From Balneolales bacterium (GTDB taxonomy: Bacteria > Bacteroidota > Rhodothermia > Balneolales > Natronogracilivirgulaceae), in assembly GCA_007132975.1 (NCBI GenBank), contig SLNO01000050.1:1-64000 (forward strand): DNA of 64,000 nucleotides, read 5' to 3'. The notes beneath the pieces are model-generated. The model was given only the letters and a program-made list of their open reading frames with translations. It did no database searches and was not told where the DNA came from. Position numbers and translations under genes: made by a program. Shown piece by piece: positions 60,957 through 64,000 of the stretch; within the stretch, counting starts at the first letter, position 1; each line of letters opens with the position of its first letter.

Positions 60957-61299
60957 GCTCCCAAAGGTGCACCGACATCTTCACGCGGCCTTGCTTGTCG
61001 AATGTTACGCCCTCAGAGCGCAGGAGCTGTTCCATGATGTCACCACCGAACCATGCCTTGCCCGTCAATTCACCATTACGGTTGACCACACGGTGGCATG
61101 GCAGCAGGGATCTGTCACCGGCAAGTGTTTTGTTAAGCGCCCACCCAACCAACCTGGCACTTCCCCCGGTTCCCAGATGGCGGGCAATGGCACCATAGGT
61201 GGTCACCCTGCCTTCCGGAATGCGGGCCACAATGTCATAAACTCGTTCAAAAAAGTCTCGTTCTTCGCGTTTTTTGGAAGTTTTCAGGTTATTCGCCAT
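60952..61299 (-). CDS. MGMT-family (methylated-DNA cysteine methyltransferase-like) protein
   Basis: A short protein of the Ogt C-terminal fold: DFFERVYDIVARIPEGRVTTYGAIARHLG, then LLPCHRVVNRNGELTGK with the acceptor cysteine in PCHRV kept, so it is not an alkyltransferase-like protein with Trp at this place. It lacks the N-terminal Ogt domain, giving 115 residues. The ATG at 61299 is chosen; a GTG at 61341 overlaps the upstream stop by four bases (GTGA) and could be a coupled start. The stop codon lies in the last repeat unit. Confidence 0.85.
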   Translation of the reverse strand: MANNLKTSKKREERDFFERVYDIVARIPEGRVTTYGAIARHLGTGGSARLVGWALNKTLAGDRSLLPCHRVVNRNGELTGKAWFGGDIMEQLLRSEGVTFDKQGRVKMSVHLWEP

Positions 61300-61337
61300 G
61301 GTGTCAGACAAAAATTTACGATTGTGCAGCAATCCGG

Positions 61338-62228
61338 TCACTCCGTATCAGAGAACCTTTTTAACATTTCATCATCGTTGGATTGGTCCCTCGTTTCCAG
61401 TGTCCGGGCGAGTTCCAGCGTGGCCTTGCCGAGCATGCGGTATAGCGGAAGCAAGTCGGGCGAGTCCGCAAGCACCTCCAAATGCCGGTCGATGGTGCCG
61501 GTATCACCTCTGACGACAGGTCCGGTAAGCACTTCCGCAGGTGGATGGCTGAGCAGCCCTTCCATGGCCTGCCTGACCATCGGACCGAAAATATCCCGCG
61601 CACGCACCTCCATACCGTTGTTCCGCAACAGATTCTGTGATGCGGAAAACAATGGAGCCATATAGTTGCACACATAGACCGCAGCCAGATGTATCGCCGT
61701 TTTCTGCCGGCTGTCCACTAGCAGCGGCCTGGCTCCGATAGCCTCTACCATTTTCTTCAGCTTGCCGCACAGCTCCGGGTCGCCCTGCAGAGTCACAAAA
61801 CACTGGTTGAAAGCCGTATCCCGGTTTTTGATGGTGAACGTCTGCACGGGGTGCATGGCCGCGATGCCCGTCCCGGACGGAGACAGAGGCAGCAGCACTT
61901 CGGCCGGTGTGGCCCCGGATGTGTGGACCCAGGCTGGGCCATCTTTCACCGGTCCCATTTTGTTCACAAAAGCACCGATTTGATCGTCCGGCAAGCAAAG
62001 GAAAACCACATCCCCCAAATCCTCCGGGCGCGCGGGAAACGTACCGTGAATGTCCGTTCCCGTGAGAGATGCCATACGCACGCAGGATTCAAGCGTGCGG
62101 TTGTAGAGACTTCTGACGTGATAGCCTTTGCTGTGAAGCCTCAGCGCCAGCGACGAACCCAGCCGACCTGTCCCTATAATGGTGAACCCGCGCGGAAACT
62201 GCTGCCTGCTCGACTCGGAAGGTGTCAT
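61338..62228 (-). CDS. Rossmann-like/DUF2520 domain protein
   Basis: An N-terminal Rossmann fold (GFTIIGTGRLGSSLALRLHSKGYHVRSLYNRT) and the DUF2520 C-terminal helical domain (FNQCFVTLQGDPELCGKLKKMVEAIGA, KTAIHLAAVYVCNYMAPLFSASQNLLR) define the family, related to pyrroline-carboxylate reductase-type NADP oxidoreductases. SGATPAEVLLPLSPSGTGIAAMHPVQTF is typical of the join. At 296 residues it is a normal size. Its reaction is not established; no biosynthetic partner is adjacent. Confidence 0.88.
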   Translation of the reverse strand: MTPSESSRQQFPRGFTIIGTGRLGSSLALRLHSKGYHVRSLYNRTLESCVRMASLTGTDIHGTFPARPEDLGDVVFLCLPDDQIGAFVNKMGPVKDGPAWVHTSGATPAEVLLPLSPSGTGIAAMHPVQTFTIKNRDTAFNQCFVTLQGDPELCGKLKKMVEAIGARPLLVDSRQKTAIHLAAVYVCNYMAPLFSASQNLLRNNGMEVRARDIFGPMVRQAMEGLLSHPPAEVLTGPVVRGDTGTIDRHLEVLADSPDLLPLYRMLGKATLELARTLETRDQSNDDEMLKRFSDTE

Positions 62229-62339
62229 GAGATCCGGGATTTGGAGGTTTTGGGGATATTGGGTGGATGATTCCTGAATGTTGCAGCGGGGCCGTTTTAC
62301 ACGTGTGGAGTGCGTGTGAAAAAGGGTGAAGAAAGCCGG

Positions 62340-63128
62340 TCATCGGTCCGGGAAGCCCGCGTGGGCGGCAAGCAGATTATCGTCCGGATCCAATTTCCCG
62401 GATACCTGATCGCGATAGTAGCGGATTTCGCGTTCCCTGTCCCGGGCCGTCATCAGGCCGGCAAGAAATATGCCAGCGCCTTTTATGAGTGACTCACCAC
62501 TGTAAATGAGGTTCAAAAGACGGGTATCGTTACCCTCACGGATCAGTTGCTGCAATGTCAGGAACAACTCATGGTGCCTTGCCGGAAGCTCGCAGCAGAA
62601 AATGGCCACGGCATTCTTGAACGGGAGGATCTCTTTCAGTACGTAAATCAGCTCATTGACCAGCGACGGCGATTCCTCAAGCAACTGAAGCCCGATGACT
62701 TCAATGTCATTGTGGAATAGCTGCAGCATGGAAACATGGTCAAAAAAACCAAGATGACTGAAATCATCTTTATCACGTATGAAAAAATCATCCTCCTCAT
62801 CGCAAAAATCGTCCCGAAGCCTTTCTTCCATGCGTAATGTCCCGAATTCTGTTTTCACTGAGTTGCCGGGAAGTATCGGGATCTTCCGGACCGACTCGAA
62901 ACTGTCCTGCTCAACGATCACGGCAACGTCATAACCAGTGTCCTGGATCTGCCTGTAGACGTAGGCAAACTGATCCACGTTGTCAGATGTAAGCCTGGGT
63001 GGCAGGAACATCATTCGGATCCCATCTTGCCCGGCATATAGTTGCTCGTTGATCTTTTCAAGCAAATCCTCCCTGCTGAATGGCAAAGACCGGGTGCAGT
63101 GAAGTTCTTCCTGTATCATGTGCGGCAT
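62340..63128 (-). CDS. Degenerate MEMO-like (AmmeMemoRadiSam B fold) protein
   Basis: I use the ATG at 63128 (MPHMIQEEL); the track start would overlap the upstream gene. Several segments line up with MEMO proteins in order: DNVDQFAYVYRQI (the HAGYVYSG region), YDVAVIVEQDS (GPSH), VKTEFGTLRMEERL (TPLGxVxVD), FFDHVSMLQLF (HSLEVQLPFL), AVAIFCCELPARHH (VSSDLSHY) and ESLIKGAGIFLAGLMTARD at the end. Most metal-site His/Asp residues of active MEMO members are absent, so it appears to be a non-metal relative. Assignment is by eye; a structure prediction would decide. Confidence 0.5.
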   Translation of the reverse strand: MPHMIQEELHCTRSLPFSREDLLEKINEQLYAGQDGIRMMFLPPRLTSDNVDQFAYVYRQIQDTGYDVAVIVEQDSFESVRKIPILPGNSVKTEFGTLRMEERLRDDFCDEEDDFFIRDKDDFSHLGFFDHVSMLQLFHNDIEVIGLQLLEESPSLVNELIYVLKEILPFKNAVAIFCCELPARHHELFLTLQQLIREGNDTRLLNLIYSGESLIKGAGIFLAGLMTARDREREIRYYRDQVSGKLDPDDNLLAAHAGFPDR

Positions 63129-63141
63129 AGTTTGTTTTTTG

Positions 63142-63693
63142 TCATTTTGTAGCAACGGCGATCCAGTGCCGCCGGAATGGAAACGATGCAATGGCAATGC
63201 GCTCTGTGTCAGTGTAGGCGAGGAACTGATGCTCACCGGTCATCTCTAGCCGGATCCTGTTCATGGCCATGCGCAGCCCCGTACCCTTGTACTTGAGCGC
63301 GGCCTCCTTGATGGTCCACATGCGGATGCAGCACAGGTCCTCTGGCAGTGCAGATTGTTCTTCGGGATGGCATATGCGCTCCAATAGGCGCGGATGCACT
63401 TTGCGCTTGTCCGGCTCCACATCGATCCCTATCTCTCCTGCCACATGGAGCCCGCATACCAGCAGACTCCGGCAGTGTGAAATGCTGACACCCACGGTAC
63501 GGTCCCCGATCACCCCGAACGGTTTTCCGGTTTCCTCTTTCCGCAGCTCGAAAAGGTCCGCATCCAGCCCCTGGTTTGCCACCAGCTTCCTGAGCATAGG
63601 CAACGCGGCGGCCTGTTCCACCTGCTCATCAGCAAGCAGCGAGCAGCCTTCCGGGAGCACAGCGGGAACATATGTATCCAGCATCCAATGCAA
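63142..63693 (-). CDS. 4'-phosphopantetheinyl transferase superfamily protein
   Basis: It attaches phosphopantetheine from CoA to carrier proteins. The three motifs are seen: SISHC (70-74), GIDVEPD with D91 and E93 for the magnesium, and WTIKEAALKYKGTGL with E130 and K134. The 183 residues fit the Sfp/Gsp branch. A window-edge lysS lies about 200 bp away on the other strand; the MEMO-like gene follows 13 bp downstream and may share its transcript. No polyketide or peptide synthetase is visible here. Confidence 0.92.
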   Translation of the reverse strand: MHWMLDTYVPAVLPEGCSLLADEQVEQAAALPMLRKLVANQGLDADLFELRKEETGKPFGVIGDRTVGVSISHCRSLLVCGLHVAGEIGIDVEPDKRKVHPRLLERICHPEEQSALPEDLCCIRMWTIKEAALKYKGTGLRMAMNRIRLEMTGEHQFLAYTDTERIAIASFPFRRHWIAVATK

Positions 63694-63900
63694 TGTGGCA
63701 CCTTGACTTTATCAGAGACATTTCACTTCCAATCCTGAATATACAAAAACTGTGGCCCGCATGTCACCGAAGCGCGCATCCGGCCTTTCCAGAGGACGAA
63801 TTAATCCCTATATCTTTCCCGTCAATTCCTTAATTTTATCGATTGTCTGAAACCTGGACGGCCACGTCCATATGCATCACGAATCAATTGTACACTGCAC

Positions 63901-64000
63901 ATGAATGAACCCGAACTCAGCCTTTCCGAACAGGCGCGTTTTCGCCGCGAGAAGCTCGAGGAAATCCGCCGGATGGGCGTGAACCCCTATCCATACGACT
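63901..64000 (+). CDS. lysS: Lysyl-tRNA synthetase, N-terminal end, cut by window edge
   Basis: The ATG at 63901 opens a frame that reads LSEQARFRREKLEEIRRMGVNPYPYD up to the window end. This is the N-terminal anticodon-binding segment of class II LysRS (E-x-x-x-RR-KL-x-x-LR-x-x-G-x-x-PYPY). Only 33 codons are present, so the catalytic domain is not seen. The 207 bases before it have no gene; a TATCTTTC near 63810 is close to a -7 box. Confidence 0.85.
   Translation, partial: MNEPELSLSEQARFRREKLEEIRRMGVNPYPYD

Overview
The window looks like a chromosome segment of a Bacteroidota/Balneolota-type (Rhodothermota-like) Gram-negative bacterium of moderately high GC. The reasons are an UpxY-type NusG paralogue, a PorD (DUF4835)-like and a DUF5723-like protein, PorV-like barrels, a TonB-type transducer, several lipoprotein signals, and two upstream regions matching the Bacteroidota promoter pattern TTTG-N19/20-TAnnTTTG. 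TTG and GTG starts are common. I see no insertion sequence, phage, CRISPR array or rRNA. One tRNA (Ser, GGA) is present. All names below are from reading the translations, not from a database search.

Layout. 1-7.1 kb is a carbohydrate island for sulfated, uronate-containing glycans: a cut-off sulfatase, a VOC protein and a GH88 unsaturated glucuronyl hydrolase on the minus strand, divergent kduI and kduD, galE, and an anaerobic sulfatase-maturing radical SAM enzyme. 7.4-15.3 kb holds pcm, a flippase-like membrane protein, a PorD-like and a PorV-like envelope protein, a helix-hairpin-helix barrel protein, and a minus-strand operon upxY - exosortase - small membrane protein. 15.4-27.6 kb is housekeeping: metG, a GH13 debranching enzyme, an NSS transporter, then efp-accB-accC-gcvH-guaA and a TPR plus periplasmic-binding fusion. 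27.7-33.3 kb is a minus-strand envelope run including mltG. 33.5-36.9 kb carries NAD salvage (pncB, pncA) and a DAO-type oxidoreductase. 36.9-40.5 kb carries a DUF5723-like protein and its lipoprotein partner.

41.2-53.6 kb is the most unusual part: two giant proteins (about 1705 and 1408 residues) followed by an outer-membrane barrel-like protein and a secreted Ig-like protein, all on the plus strand with tight spacing. The first giant has a Tat-like motif; the second has no signal. I recognise no characterised function. I propose it as an undescribed surface or export-linked system.

53.6-64 kb holds a TonB-like protein, murQ, an esterase-fold protein that has lost its catalytic serine and histidine, a phytoene synthase, a LacI regulator overlapping purC, queE, a 38-bp repeat array, an MGMT-family protein, a Rossmann/DUF2520 protein, a degenerate MEMO-like protein, a phosphopantetheinyl transferase and the start of lysS.
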